Shown here: one piece after another, positions 53,979-62,960 of the stretch | Layout: every line of letters starts with the position of its first letter | Position numbering within the stretch: the stretch's first letter is position 1 | NCBI RefSeq assembly: GCF_022095695.1 | Contig: NZ_JAIFZM010000002.1 | Location: 248,001 to 312,000 of the forward strand | DNA from: Oceanobacillus jordanicus | Lineage (GTDB): Bacteria; Bacillota; Bacilli; Bacillales; Amphibacillaceae | Direction of reading: 5' to 3' | Length of the DNA: 64,000 nucleotides | Made by a program: the position numbers and the translations under genes | Notes under the pieces: model-generated | Told to the model about the DNA's origin: nothing | Database searches by the model: none | The model's input: only the letters and a program-made list of their open reading frames with translations

Positions 53979-54362
53979 ATGAAAATTATTGTGAATAGTA
54001 TATTTGTAGAAGACCAAGACAAGGCATTAGCATTTTATTCTGAGACGTTAGGATTTGTAAAAAAACACGACGTTCCAACAGGAGAACATAGATGGATTAC
54101 GCTTGTATCTCAAGATGACCAAGACAGAACAGAGCTTTTACTTGAGCCGAATGAACACCCGGCCGCAAAGGATTATCAACAACGGTTATTTGCTGAAGGT
54201 ATTCCTGTAACCATGTTTGGGGTTGCAGATATTCATGAGGAGTATAAACAACTAGTGGAAAAAGGCGTGCAGTTCACAATGGAACCGACAGAAATGGGCA
54301 ATGTCACGATCGCTGTTTTCGATGATACGTGCGGGAACTTGATCCAGATCATCCAGCAGTAA
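53979..54362 (+). CDS. VOC-family (glyoxalase/bleomycin-resistance fold) protein
   Basis: A 127-residue VOC protein with two beta-alpha-beta-beta-beta units: VNSIFVEDQDKALAFYSETL first and TMFGVADIHEEYKQLVEKGV second, ending DDTCGNLIQIIQQ. Substrate unknown. It forms an operon with the ArsR gene, so its substrate or a related stress is probably the inducer. Confidence 0.88.
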   Translation: MKIIVNSIFVEDQDKALAFYSETLGFVKKHDVPTGEHRWITLVSQDDQDRTELLLEPNEHPAAKDYQQRLFAEGIPVTMFGVADIHEEYKQLVEKGVQFTMEPTEMGNVTIAVFDDTCGNLIQIIQQ

Positions 54363-54408
54363 GATACACTAATTGATGAAAACTACGTAGAAAATGAGGT
54401 GAGATAAT

Positions 54409-54951
54409 ATGGATGGTCAAATGGAATTGGAATTCGAAAAATCGAAATCAGGCGATAAAGAGGAACGTTATGAAGCCTATCAAACCATTTTAGAGGCAAC
54501 AGACCAAAAGGTTGATTGGGCATATGAAGTATGGGACCAACTTTTAGAGGACTTAACCCATAAAGATAATCATCAACGCTCTCGTGCAGCACAATATCTA
54601 GCCAACCTAGCTAAAAGCGATCCCGAGATGAGAATGATGAATGATTTCCCTATGTTATGGGAGGTAACGAAGGATGAAAAGTTCGTGACAGCTAGACATA
54701 GCCTCCAATCCATCTGGAAGGTCGGAATAGCTGGTACGCCACAAAAGGAAATGGTAATGGAATATATGGTGGAACGTTTTAAAGGAACAGATGAAAAAAA
54801 TTATACGTTAATTCGAAACGACATCCTGCAAAACATGCGTAATTTATATGACCATTATAATGAGGAGTCTATTAAACAGACAGCTTTAGATTTAATTGAA
54901 ACGGTGGACGACAAAAAGTACAAGAAGAAGTATATGGGGATATGGAAGTAG
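54409..54951 (+). CDS. HEAT-like helical repeat protein
   Basis: A 180-residue all-helical protein with repeated ~35-residue helix pairs, for example WDQLLEDLTHKDNHQRSRAA and WEVTKDEKFVTARHSLQSIW. It may be a scaffold. It follows the VOC gene by 46 bp with GAGGTGAG upstream and may be co-transcribed. Confidence 0.65.
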   Translation: MDGQMELEFEKSKSGDKEERYEAYQTILEATDQKVDWAYEVWDQLLEDLTHKDNHQRSRAAQYLANLAKSDPEMRMMNDFPMLWEVTKDEKFVTARHSLQSIWKVGIAGTPQKEMVMEYMVERFKGTDEKNYTLIRNDILQNMRNLYDHYNEESIKQTALDLIETVDDKKYKKKYMGIWK

Positions 54952-55019
54952 TAAAACCATAGCAAGAGTTTGCTGGAGATAAGTGTCTTCAGCTTTTTTG
55001 TTTAAAAAAGTTATACAAA

Positions 55020-55060
55020 AAGGCGCCTTCGTTAAGGAAGAGCGCCTGATTGCATTCTTT
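55020..55060. terminator. GCGC-type hairpin, likely terminator for the DUF2812 gene
   Basis: AGGCGCC (55023-55029) and GGAAGAGCGCCT (to ~55048) form a hairpin between convergent genes with A/T runs on both sides. Confidence 0.5.
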
Positions 55061-55627
55061 TTATAAATTTTTTAACATGGAATACTTTTGATACGCTTTG
55101 TAGCAACTGCTACCCAAAACGATAGCCATTAGAGCAGGAAGCAATTTCAAAAGGACAAAGGGTGTTTCAAATAAAAGTGCTTTCCAAAATAATGAACCTT
55201 CCATACTCCAAAGACCTTCATGGTATAAAGGCGAATCGCTGTAGAGCATAAATGAATAGGCCAAACAGATCATACCCAACCATAATGAATAATTCATTAA
55301 TCTCTTGTAATAACTAGCCCTCGATTGGCGATCCGAAAAGATTTCATTCTGGCCGTTGTCTTCTTTTTGCCAACGTTGTATTCCACTAAGCCGTGAGCCC
55401 CTTATATGGGTCCAACCGAAATCTTCATATATTCCTTTGTATTCCGCGAACTTCTGTTTAGACAAATAATCTTGATAATCAAGGCGTATAACATATTGCT
55501 TATCCGTTTGTTCGAAAGTGTAGATGCCTAATCCACTAATACTGGTACAGCGATAGCCTTTTTGTAATTGTTCTTCTAACCATTGCTCTTCCTTTTCAAT
55601 GTTAAAGAATACTTTAAACCTCTTCAT
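55061..55627 (-). CDS. DUF2812 membrane protein
   Basis: A 188-residue protein. The DUF2812 part is KRFKVFFNIEKEEQWLEEQL to DFGWTHIRGSRLSGIQRWQK, followed by two helices (LGMICLAYSFMLYS, LLPALMAIVLGSSC). The start at 55627 overlaps the PadR stop by 14 bases, so the pair is translationally coupled. Function unknown; this regulator-partner pairing is common in Bacillaceae. Confidence 0.85.
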   Translation of the reverse strand: MKRFKVFFNIEKEEQWLEEQLQKGYRCTSISGLGIYTFEQTDKQYVIRLDYQDYLSKQKFAEYKGIYEDFGWTHIRGSRLSGIQRWQKEDNGQNEIFSDRQSRASYYKRLMNYSLWLGMICLAYSFMLYSDSPLYHEGLWSMEGSLFWKALLFETPFVLLKLLPALMAIVLGSSCYKAYQKYSMLKNL

Positions 55628-55931
55628 TTGCTTCCCTTCCTTCATACAAAGATAAAATATGCAAAAGCCTTTCTTGTTCCATTTTCAAAACGGCGCTGCC
55701 TTCTGTCGTGATCCTATACGTTTTTTTTCGTCCTGAATTTTCCACAGGTTCAATCCAACCATGTTTATTCAAGTTTTCAATCGCTCCGTATAATGTACCA
55801 GCCGCTAAAATAACGGTGCCATTACTCATTTTTTCTATCTTCTGCATTACAGCATAGCCGTGAAGTGGCTCACGTAGAGCTAATAAAATATAATGCATGG
55901 TTTCAGACAACGGCAATAACTTATGTTTCAT
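55614..55931 (-). CDS. PadR-family regulator
   Basis: A 105-residue winged-helix protein with MHYILLALREPLHGYAVMQK and LAAGTLYGAIENLNKHGWIE, the PadR DNA-binding core, and a short C-terminal dimerisation helix. A 16-bp inverted repeat lies 10 bp upstream of its start. Confidence 0.9.
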   Translation of the reverse strand: MKHKLLPLSETMHYILLALREPLHGYAVMQKIEKMSNGTVILAAGTLYGAIENLNKHGWIEPVENSGRKKTYRITTEGSAVLKMEQERLLHILSLYEGREANEEV

Positions 55932-55941
55932 ATTCTCACCT

Positions 55942-56003
55942 ACTATTCAGTTTAACTATACATTTCAACTTAGTAATAATGTAATACAGTTTAACTGAAT
56001 AGT
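55942..56003 (-). promoter_or_regulatory. PadR-type inverted repeat
   Basis: ACTATTCAGTTTAACT (55942-55957) and AGTTTAACTGAATAGT (55988-56003) are inverted copies with one mismatch at the centre. Position directly before padR suggests autoregulation. Confidence 0.65.
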
Positions 56004-56154
56004 CAATAGTTAATTAAATTAAAAACCTATCGTTTCCTGCCAGTAGAGTTTTTGAGAATATCAGAAGGATTGCAGGAAATCATGGGCAATAAATAGAAAT
56101 ACTTACTTAACAAACGTGTGTTTTTATATCCAATTAAATAAAGGAGAGAAAGTG

Positions 56155-56529
56155 ATGAGCAAATCATTTATAGAACAAGTCCATTATATTCGAATCCCTG
56201 TTAGAGATTTAAATCAGTCCGCAAACTGGTATAGAGATGTATTAGGGCTTCAGTTGTTATCCATAACGGAGGATCCATATGCGATTATAAAAGTAAATGA
56301 AGGACCTTTTTTACTTATCTTAGTTCCTACTGAAGATGAAACTTTTGCGCATTTTACGATTAATAATGAATCAGCATTTAGCATTGGCTTTACAAGCCCA
56401 GATTTATCTGGTTTTCATCAACACCTGATTGATAATGGGGTGAAAGTTGAGGATATAATAGAAGATAACGAACATGCTTATTTCCACTTTTTTGATCCAA
56501 ATGGCAATAAACTTCAAGTACACTGGTGA
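56155..56529 (+). CDS. VOC-family protein
   Basis: A 124-residue VOC protein: VHYIRIPVRDLNQSANWYRD, VLGLQLLS in the first unit and HAYFHFFDPNGNKLQVHW at the end, with metal-ligand type H and E residues. AAAGGAG places the start at ATG 56155. Substrate unknown. It stands alone. Confidence 0.85.
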   Translation: MSKSFIEQVHYIRIPVRDLNQSANWYRDVLGLQLLSITEDPYAIIKVNEGPFLLILVPTEDETFAHFTINNESAFSIGFTSPDLSGFHQHLIDNGVKVEDIIEDNEHAYFHFFDPNGNKLQVHW

Positions 56530-56699
56530 GATGAGGTTATGTTGTTTTAAATAGGTTGATAGGGAAAAGGTCGTTAGTCAATAAAGGGTTATTGCTCTCT
56601 TTGTTGAGTTATTAGTACTAACGAAGCAGTGGAGTTGAAGGGGCATGGATATAGACATTCATATTATGAAACAGTGCATCATAAAAGGAGTTGTATAAA

Positions 56700-57367
56700 A
56701 TGGATGTAAAAAAAGATACCGAAATAAAACGCTCTTCAAAAGCAGAAAACATTCTATCTCAGATCAATAGTAAAACGAAGCTAGGCGACTTACGAAAAAT
56801 CGAGAAGGAAATTAAAAAAGATCACGAACTAGCCATGGAAATTTGGTCAACCGAAGCATTTATGCCCAGACTATTAGCCATCTTAATTATGGACAAAAAA
56901 CTTCTTTCAGAAGATGTGCTAAATCAGCTTGATAAGGATATGCAGTCGCACGCTCTTGATGAGCGAAATAACTTAATGATTGGTTAATGGCCAATCAGCT
57001 CACCAAAGACAAGAAAAAAATTGCATTGATGGAGTCTTGGAAAAATAGTCCTTCTGCTCTTCAAAGACGAACTTACTGGTATTATCAAGGGCGTTTGAGA
57101 TGGACTGGACAAACACCGCCTGATAACACTGCTGACTTGCTATCTGCATTAGAAGCTAATATTACGCAGGAAGAACCGGAAGTTCAATGGGCGATGAATT
57201 TCACCGCAGGCTGGATAGGCGTCTATGATGAACAGAATCGTGCACGTTGTATTCAAATTGGTGAGAAAACGGGTCTTTACAAAGATGAAAAAGTATCAAA
57301 AGGATGTACTCCCAGCTATTTGCCGGAGTTCATTAGGATTGAAGTTAACAAACGACATAATATTTAG
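56700..57367 (+). pseudogene. AlkD-like DNA alkylation repair gene with one frameshift
   Basis: Codons from ATG 56700 give a HEAT-type start (LGDLRKIEKEIKKDHELAME) and end in TAA at 56985-56987. The next frame continues MANQLTKDKKKIALMESWKN and PSYLPEFIRIEVNKRHN to 57367. Restoring one G after ATG at ~56977 gives N-L-M-D-W-L-M-A-N-Q and joins the halves. The protein matches DNA-alkylation-repair HEAT proteins. A sequencing error is possible. Confidence 0.75.
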
Positions 57368-57569
57368 TTACCTCATATAAACATCTAGAAGACGATCATT
57401 TGGGTGGTCGTTTTTCTGAGTAGACTATTACTGTGCACTAAATTATTAATTTCATATGATTTTGTGAAAGAATGTACTTAAAGTAACGAGGCAGGTTTGG
57501 TGAAAGAAAAAATTTTTATACTCTTAATAGAAATTACTAGATAGCGTTATTTTCAGGGGAGGTTAATTA

Positions 57570-58004
57570 TTGTATCCAAGAGCAAATACACTAGGAATAA
57601 TTGTAAAGGACAACTATATTCTTTTGGAAGAGCAGGAAGGAAAGCACTCAAAAGGAATAGGTTCTTATTACCGTCCCATAGGCGGTACAATCGAATTCGG
57701 AGAAAGGTCAAATGAGACATTGGTGAGAGAGTTTAGTGAGGAATTAGGCGTTGAAGTTGTTGTCAGAGGATATATTTCCTGCATAGAAAATATATTTAAA
57801 ATAGACGAAAACATAGGACACGAAATAACACAGATATACTTAGTGGATTTTAAAGATAGGAATTTATATCAGCAAGAATATTTTACAGTATCTGAAGGAA
57901 ATAAAATCACATGTGCAAAGTGGATTTCGAAAGAAGAGTTTTTTTCTGGGGAAAAGGTACTTTACCCAAATGGGTTAAAAGAATTATTGAAAGAGGTAAT
58001 TTAG
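57570..58004 (+). CDS. Nudix hydrolase
   Basis: A 144-residue Nudix enzyme. The Nudix box is GGTIEFGERSNETLVREFSE with ELGVEV, complete with R-E-x-x-E-E. TTG start with GGGGAGG 7 bases upstream. Substrate unknown, presumably a nucleoside diphosphate derivative. Confidence 0.88.
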   Translation: MYPRANTLGIIVKDNYILLEEQEGKHSKGIGSYYRPIGGTIEFGERSNETLVREFSEELGVEVVVRGYISCIENIFKIDENIGHEITQIYLVDFKDRNLYQQEYFTVSEGNKITCAKWISKEEFFSGEKVLYPNGLKELLKEVI

Positions 58005-58194
58005 GTTGCTTTTTCAACAAGAAGGATTGTCCTTTTTTTATTTTTGATGTGATTATTGAAAACAAAGTACTAAATAAATGTAAAGCCATAGAATAAGTAT
58101 TAAAAGTGATAAGGAGCGTACCTCGTTATTTTTTCTTCATGTTTTATAACCAAATTCCTTTCACGCTTTTACTAATACTCGAAGGTGAGTGAAG

Positions 58195-58581
58195 ATGAAA
58201 AATAGAATAAAAACAAAATTAATATATATAATCAGTGGAAACAGGAAAACTAAATTAACCGTTCAAGTTGCAGATACACAAGGAAAAATTGAAAAGGGCT
58301 TAATGTTTGTTGAAAAATTACCCGAAAATGAGGGGATGTTATTTGTATTTCCAAGAAAAATATATGGTGGCTTTTGGATGAAAGACACATTAATTCCTTT
58401 ATCTATTGCTTTTGTTGATTCAAATGGGGAAATTCTAAACATATTAAATATGGAGCCATGTAAAGGGAATAAATGTCCTATCTATGATCCGAAACTTTCT
58501 TATCGTTATGCAATTGAAGTGAATATAGGATGGTTTGAAAAGAATCGAATCAAAGAAGGAGATTATGTAAAGTTTAATTGA
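58195..58581 (+). CDS. DUF192-family protein
   Basis: A ~128-residue protein with the DUF192 core: QGKIEKGLMFVEKLPENEGM, LFVFP, GGFWMKDTLIPLSIAFVDSN and YAIEVNIGWFEKNRIKEGD. No signal peptide is evident apart from a short hydrophobic IYIISG stretch. Function unknown. Confidence 0.85.
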   Translation: MKNRIKTKLIYIISGNRKTKLTVQVADTQGKIEKGLMFVEKLPENEGMLFVFPRKIYGGFWMKDTLIPLSIAFVDSNGEILNILNMEPCKGNKCPIYDPKLSYRYAIEVNIGWFEKNRIKEGDYVKFN

Positions 58582-58583
58582 AT

Positions 58584-58622
58584 TCATCTTACCTCTAAGA
58601 ACTAAGGTAAGGTGATTTTTTA
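58584..58622 (+). terminator. Terminator after DUF192 gene
   Basis: TCATCTTACCT (58584-58594) pairs with AGGTAAGGTGA (58605-58615) with one G-U, then TTTTTTATT. Confidence 0.8.
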
Positions 58623-58966
58623 TTGGATTTTTATATTTTACTGAAAAGATTGTGAAGAAATGTATTTAAATTAACTTGCTGACTGAAACAAGGTGAATAC
58701 AAAGCTGCTTACACTTACCAATATAGACCAGCTTGTTAAGAAGAAAAATAGGATCTTTTATAAAATGTGCTTCCTGTTGAAATAGCTTATACATTTTCAA
58801 TCATATTAACAAAATTGATTTATTTGACGTAAATAGCAAGTGAAATGTCGTTCTTTGCTAGTTACACAGCGACATTATGTTGGTAAGCTAATAACTGTTC
58901 CGCCAGCAAGGCTGGACACAATCAAAACCATTGAATGTATAGAAAGGCTTAAGGAGGGATTTATTA
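58623..58966. other. 344-bp gap
   Basis: I see no gene, hairpin or repeat of note. A stretch near 58648 (GATTGTGAAGAAATGTATTT) resembles one near 57456 (GATTTTGTGAAAGAATGTAC), perhaps a decayed duplicate of upstream DNA. Confidence 0.4.
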
Positions 58967-59974
58967 ATGACGCCTTATACTCGTATTAAATTCCCGACAG
59001 GATTTTGGACAGGATTACGCCAATTAGGGGTCGCCCCCCATGAAGTAGTTCGAAAAGCAGGGCTTCCAATCACTATTATTAATGAAACAGTTGTCAATGC
59101 CAGCCAATATTTTCCAATTTGGCAGGCTTATTCCGATCTGATGGATGACATTGCCAAGGGGATTATCAAGCTTGTGAACGGCTTTGAAACTGTTCATTAT
59201 CCCCCGACCGTATTAGCAGCTTATCACGCTCGTGACTACCGTGATGCATTAACGCGAATGGCTAGGTACAAGCAAATGTGTCCCCCTGAAAATTTACTTA
59301 TCACCGAGGAAGATGATCATTGTACAATTGAACTGAAATGGTTATATACTGATCAACCTGGTCCTTCAATGCTGATTGGTATCACGCTGGCGTTTCTTCT
59401 AGAGCTAGGGCGCAGGGGAACAGGTAAACTTTTGACGGCAAAATCCGTAGAATTTTCACATTCAATGGGCGACGTAGACCTACTTGAGAATTACTTCGGC
59501 TGTCGTATCAAGACCAATGGAAATTGTAACAAATTAACGCTCCATAGAAGTGACTTGGACAGTCCCTTTGTTTCGTACAACAAAGAATTGCTGGAGATTT
59601 TGGCTCCCGTATTGGATCAATCTTTGGATGAGCAAGAGTGCAGCAACTCAATCACTGAGATGGTTAAGTGGGTCTTGGAACGTAGCCTGACAGGAGGGCG
59701 TCCCGACATTCAGACTGTCGCTGGCGAGTTGGGGATGAGCAATCGTACATTGCAGCGACGTCTTACTGATGAAGGAACAAGCTTCAAGCTTCTTTTAACA
59801 CAAATCCGACATGAGAGAGCACGGGCGTACTTAGCAGACCCCTCGCTCGATATAAGCGAAGTAGCCTTCCTAATTGGATATGAAGACCAAAACTCGTTCT
59901 ACCGGGCTTTTCGCCATTGGGAAGATGATACTCCTTCAAACTGGCGTACTGAACACTTAGGAAAAACTCACTAA
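58967..59974 (+). CDS. AraC-family regulator with arabinose-binding-type N-domain
   Basis: A 335-residue regulator of the OruR/ArgR-like type, common in Proteobacteria. N-terminal ~200 residues form the ligand domain (LRQLGVAPHEVVRKAGLPIT). The C-terminus has two HTH motifs: PDIQTVAGELGMSNRTLQRR and SLDISEVAFLIGYEDQNSFY. It sits 96 bp upstream of an SDR gene it likely controls. The subfamily is unusual in Bacillaceae, so lateral transfer is possible. Confidence 0.85.
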   Translation: MTPYTRIKFPTGFWTGLRQLGVAPHEVVRKAGLPITIINETVVNASQYFPIWQAYSDLMDDIAKGIIKLVNGFETVHYPPTVLAAYHARDYRDALTRMARYKQMCPPENLLITEEDDHCTIELKWLYTDQPGPSMLIGITLAFLLELGRRGTGKLLTAKSVEFSHSMGDVDLLENYFGCRIKTNGNCNKLTLHRSDLDSPFVSYNKELLEILAPVLDQSLDEQECSNSITEMVKWVLERSLTGGRPDIQTVAGELGMSNRTLQRRLTDEGTSFKLLLTQIRHERARAYLADPSLDISEVAFLIGYEDQNSFYRAFRHWEDDTPSNWRTEHLGKTH

Positions 59975-60070
59975 ATTGACTTGTTTAAAACTGTATTTTA
60001 AAAAGAGTAACCTAACAAAAACTGCTATTTATTAACTTTTTATCTTCAAGCAAATTAAAAGGAGAATTGT

Positions 60071-60868
60071 ATGATGGATATGAGATTAAACAATAAAACA
60101 GCTTTAGTTACAGGATCAACGAAAGGTATTGGTAAAGCAATTGCCGTTGAACTTGCTAAAGAAGGTGTTAATGTACTAATCAATGGACGAAATGACGAAG
60201 AAGTAGAACGAATTGTAAATGAAATTAAATCAGATTTCCCGACTACCTGTCCTCAAAATGCAACGGTCGATATTGTGGATATTCAACAGAGAGAATCTTT
60301 ATTTAAAAAACACCCTAATATTGATATTTTAGTTAACAATATGGGTATTTATGAAATCATGCAATATGATGACGTTGATGATGAAGTATGGGAAAAATAC
60401 TTTCGCACCAATGTTCTTGCCGCAAATGGATTAACTAAATTTTATTCACCTAAAATGTTGAACAATGATTTTGGAAGAATTATTTTTATTGCGAGTGAGG
60501 AAGCAGTTATGCCTTCAGGACAGATGCCTCAATATTGTATGACAAAATCAATGCTATTATCGTTGTCAAAAAGCTTATCTAAATTAACAACAGGAAAAGA
60601 AGTCACAGTTAATACGATCATGCCTGGGCCAACACTCTCTGAAAATGTGCATCAAATAATTGAGGGGATATACCCTAATGAAGATATGGCCTTTTCAGAA
60701 AAAGAGAAAGAATTTATGACTACAAACCTGCCTCAATCGGAAATACAGAGATTTATCAGGCCCATTGAAATAGGCAGGCTAATTACATTTCTGTGTAGTC
60801 CTTATGCATCCGCATTTAAAGGTTCTCCTATCCGAATGGATGGCGGAATGGTACCGACTATTTTTTAG
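60071..60868 (+). CDS. Short-chain dehydrogenase/reductase
   Basis: A 265-residue classical SDR. TGSTKGIGKAIA is the cofactor loop, NNMG replaces NNAG, the serine strand is IFIASEEAVM, the catalytic motif is Y-C-M-T-K, and the C-terminus has FKGSPIRMDGG. NGRN after the second strand suggests NADP(H). It follows the AraC gene, so a regulated detoxification or catabolic step is likely. Substrate unknown. Confidence 0.88.
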   Translation: MMDMRLNNKTALVTGSTKGIGKAIAVELAKEGVNVLINGRNDEEVERIVNEIKSDFPTTCPQNATVDIVDIQQRESLFKKHPNIDILVNNMGIYEIMQYDDVDDEVWEKYFRTNVLAANGLTKFYSPKMLNNDFGRIIFIASEEAVMPSGQMPQYCMTKSMLLSLSKSLSKLTTGKEVTVNTIMPGPTLSENVHQIIEGIYPNEDMAFSEKEKEFMTTNLPQSEIQRFIRPIEIGRLITFLCSPYASAFKGSPIRMDGGMVPTIF

Positions 60869-60930
60869 CACTCTTCATATATTACGGTTAAAGATCTGAA
60901 ATAGTATTATCCTTAAGGTGTTAGCCCTTG

Positions 60931-61013
60931 TTCAACTAACGGATGCGTTAATTCTAGAAGGATTAACGCTGTTTTACGTAGAAGTTATTATATTAAAGCG
61001 CAGTTTAGTTGAA
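60931..61013. repeat. 83-bp palindromic element
   Basis: Outer arms TTCAACTAA (60931-60939) and TTAGTTGAA (61005-61013) enclose an inner hairpin GCGTTAAT/ATTAACGC (60945-60952, 60962-60969). The ends resemble the TTCAACTAAC motif of repeat A and a fragment at 25451. It may be a MITE. Confidence 0.6.
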
Positions 61014-61071
61014 TAAGAAATCACAAAAGTAATGAGCATTACTATAAAATAAGATTAATCGGGGGGGTTAT

Positions 61072-61551
61072 ATGCGAAAAGTTTATCTAGATAGAACAGC
61101 ATTCACTGGAGCCGTAGGTGTTAGTTTAGAAGATACTGAGATTATATCAGCAGGAACAACCATTTATCCAATGGGTGTTCATGATAGAAATGAGGAGTAT
61201 CAAAGATACGCTAACGATTATGATATTCAATTTATCTTTGACGATGCTATTCCGCATTTAGAGTTTTTTACGGTTCCACATGTTGATATTATGGCAAAAG
61301 ATAGTAAAGGAGGATTTATCGGAACTGTCGACCACCAATGTGACTTAGAAAGTAATGCACCAATTTGTTATATCAATAAGGAGTTGGAGAGCTTCAAAAT
61401 CTCTGAAAACGGAAAAGATTTTCTGAGCAAAGTTGAATCATGGCAAGACAGCATGAAACCCTATGATAAAATTACCGTTTATCGTTCGAAAGCAGAAGCA
61501 GAAAATGAACTAGAATTTATCGATTTGTCTGATATTCTTCCATTATTATAA
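61072..61551 (+). CDS. Conserved protein of unknown function
   Basis: A 159-residue soluble acidic protein, with VYLDRTAFTGAVGVSLEDTE at the start and DHQCDLESNAPICYINKELE in the middle. No motif recognised. GGGGGGG-type ribosome site before the ATG. Confidence 0.6.
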   Translation: MRKVYLDRTAFTGAVGVSLEDTEIISAGTTIYPMGVHDRNEEYQRYANDYDIQFIFDDAIPHLEFFTVPHVDIMAKDSKGGFIGTVDHQCDLESNAPICYINKELESFKISENGKDFLSKVESWQDSMKPYDKITVYRSKAEAENELEFIDLSDILPLL

Positions 61552-61668
61552 ATTCTTCTTGAAATAACCGGTGCTTTTGCTCAACAAGGATATCGTCAGT
61601 TTTTTTGCTGCCTTTCAACTCTAAGTAAAAAAATGTTCCTAATTATCGTATACATAAGGAGTTTAGCA

Positions 61669-62190
61669 ATGGAAAAGTGGGATTTATACGATAAAAATCG
61701 TAATAAAATAGAGAAACAAATAACTCGTGGAGATGAAATGACATCAGAGGAGTTTCATTTAGTAGTACACGTATGTATATTTAATTCAAAAGGGGAAATG
61801 CTCATTCAGCAGCGTCAGCCCTTTAAGCAAGGATGGTCGAACCTTTGGGATATCACTTGTGGAGGTAGTGCGGTTACAGGCGATACAAGTCAACAGGCTG
61901 CTTCAAGAGAGTTATTCGAGGAGTTAGGGATTCATTATAACTTTGAAAAGATTCGTCCCCACTTTACTATTAACTTTGAACGCGGCTTTGATGACTATTA
62001 TTTAATTGAAAAATATGATGTTGATTTAAATGGATTGACGTTACAGGCTGAAGAGGTGCAAGCAGTCAAATGGGCTTCTAAAGAGGAGATTTTAAAGCTT
62101 ATCGAACTAAAGAAATTCATTCCATATTATGAAAGTATCATCGCGTTTCTTTTTGAGGGGCGACATCATTATGGCTCTATTCGTCTGTAA
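61669..62190 (+). CDS. Nudix hydrolase, YfcD/isopentenyl-diphosphate-isomerase-like
   Basis: A 173-residue protein. WDLYDKNRNKIEKQITRGDE at the N-terminus and GSAVTGDTSQQAASRELFEE LGI as the Nudix box are typical of the YfcD group. AAGGAG places the start at ATG 61669. Substrate unknown. Confidence 0.87.
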   Translation: MEKWDLYDKNRNKIEKQITRGDEMTSEEFHLVVHVCIFNSKGEMLIQQRQPFKQGWSNLWDITCGGSAVTGDTSQQAASRELFEELGIHYNFEKIRPHFTINFERGFDDYYLIEKYDVDLNGLTLQAEEVQAVKWASKEEILKLIELKKFIPYYESIIAFLFEGRHHYGSIRL

Positions 62191-62245
62191 ATCTAAAGAG
62201 TTTTACTATTATTAGAGTACTATTTAGATAAGGGGAGGATGTCGA

Positions 62246-62887
62246 ATGCCAACTGAACATAAACTCGGTAATATTGTGATTCTAAACGGAACTCCTCGGT
62301 CTGGGAAATCAAGTATTGCAACGGTTGTCCAGAATACTTTTGATGGGGTGTGGATGAATTTGGGAGTTGATACGTTTATGAAAATGACTCCAAAAAAGTA
62401 TCAACCAGGAATTGGTCTAAGACCTGGGGGAGAACGGCCTGATTTAGAGCCTTTAATTGTTACATTATATCAAGCTATGTACGAGTCAATTGCAGCACAT
62501 AGCCGTTTGGGCTTAAACGTTGTGGTTGATGTTGGACATCATGATTTCTATTCAGCTCCGAGGGATATTCTTTCTAATTGTGCTACCCTTTTAAAGGACT
62601 TTCCTGTGTTATATGTAGGTATCCGATGTCCCTTAGATGTTGTCATGGAGCGGCGAATTGAAACGTGGAACACTGGTTACACAGAAGATGGGGAAGTACC
62701 GCAACCCGTGATTCTTTGGCAAAATTCCGTTCATGTGCCTGGTATTTATGATCTGGAACTTGATACATCGGTTTTAAGCTCTAAAGAATGTGCAGATGCA
62801 ATCCGAATGCGATTAGAAACAGACCCATATGGTACGGCATTTAAAGAAAGTGCAGATATGAGTAGAGGGGAGTTTCCTGATAGATAG
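62246..62887 (+). CDS. Chloramphenicol-phosphotransferase-like kinase
   Basis: A 213-residue P-loop kinase. GTPRSGKSSIA near residue 15 is the ATP site, VVVDVGHHDF the catalytic-type strand, and YVGIRCPLDVVMERRIETW the lid region; all fit the CPT family that phosphorylates the primary hydroxyl of chloramphenicol. Other members act on unknown small molecules, so resistance is only possible. GGGGAGG precedes the ATG. Confidence 0.8.
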   Translation: MPTEHKLGNIVILNGTPRSGKSSIATVVQNTFDGVWMNLGVDTFMKMTPKKYQPGIGLRPGGERPDLEPLIVTLYQAMYESIAAHSRLGLNVVVDVGHHDFYSAPRDILSNCATLLKDFPVLYVGIRCPLDVVMERRIETWNTGYTEDGEVPQPVILWQNSVHVPGIYDLELDTSVLSSKECADAIRMRLETDPYGTAFKESADMSRGEFPDR

Positions 62888-62910
62888 TACATTTAAATGA
62901 AAAGGATTTA

Positions 62911-62960
62911 AAGACAATATGTCCACACAGTTTAAACTATGTAGATATATTGTCTTCTTT
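62911..62960. terminator. Bidirectional terminator
   Basis: AAGACAATAT (62911-62920) pairs with ATATTGTCTT (62947-62956), T-run on the + side; it lies between convergent genes. Confidence 0.7.
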
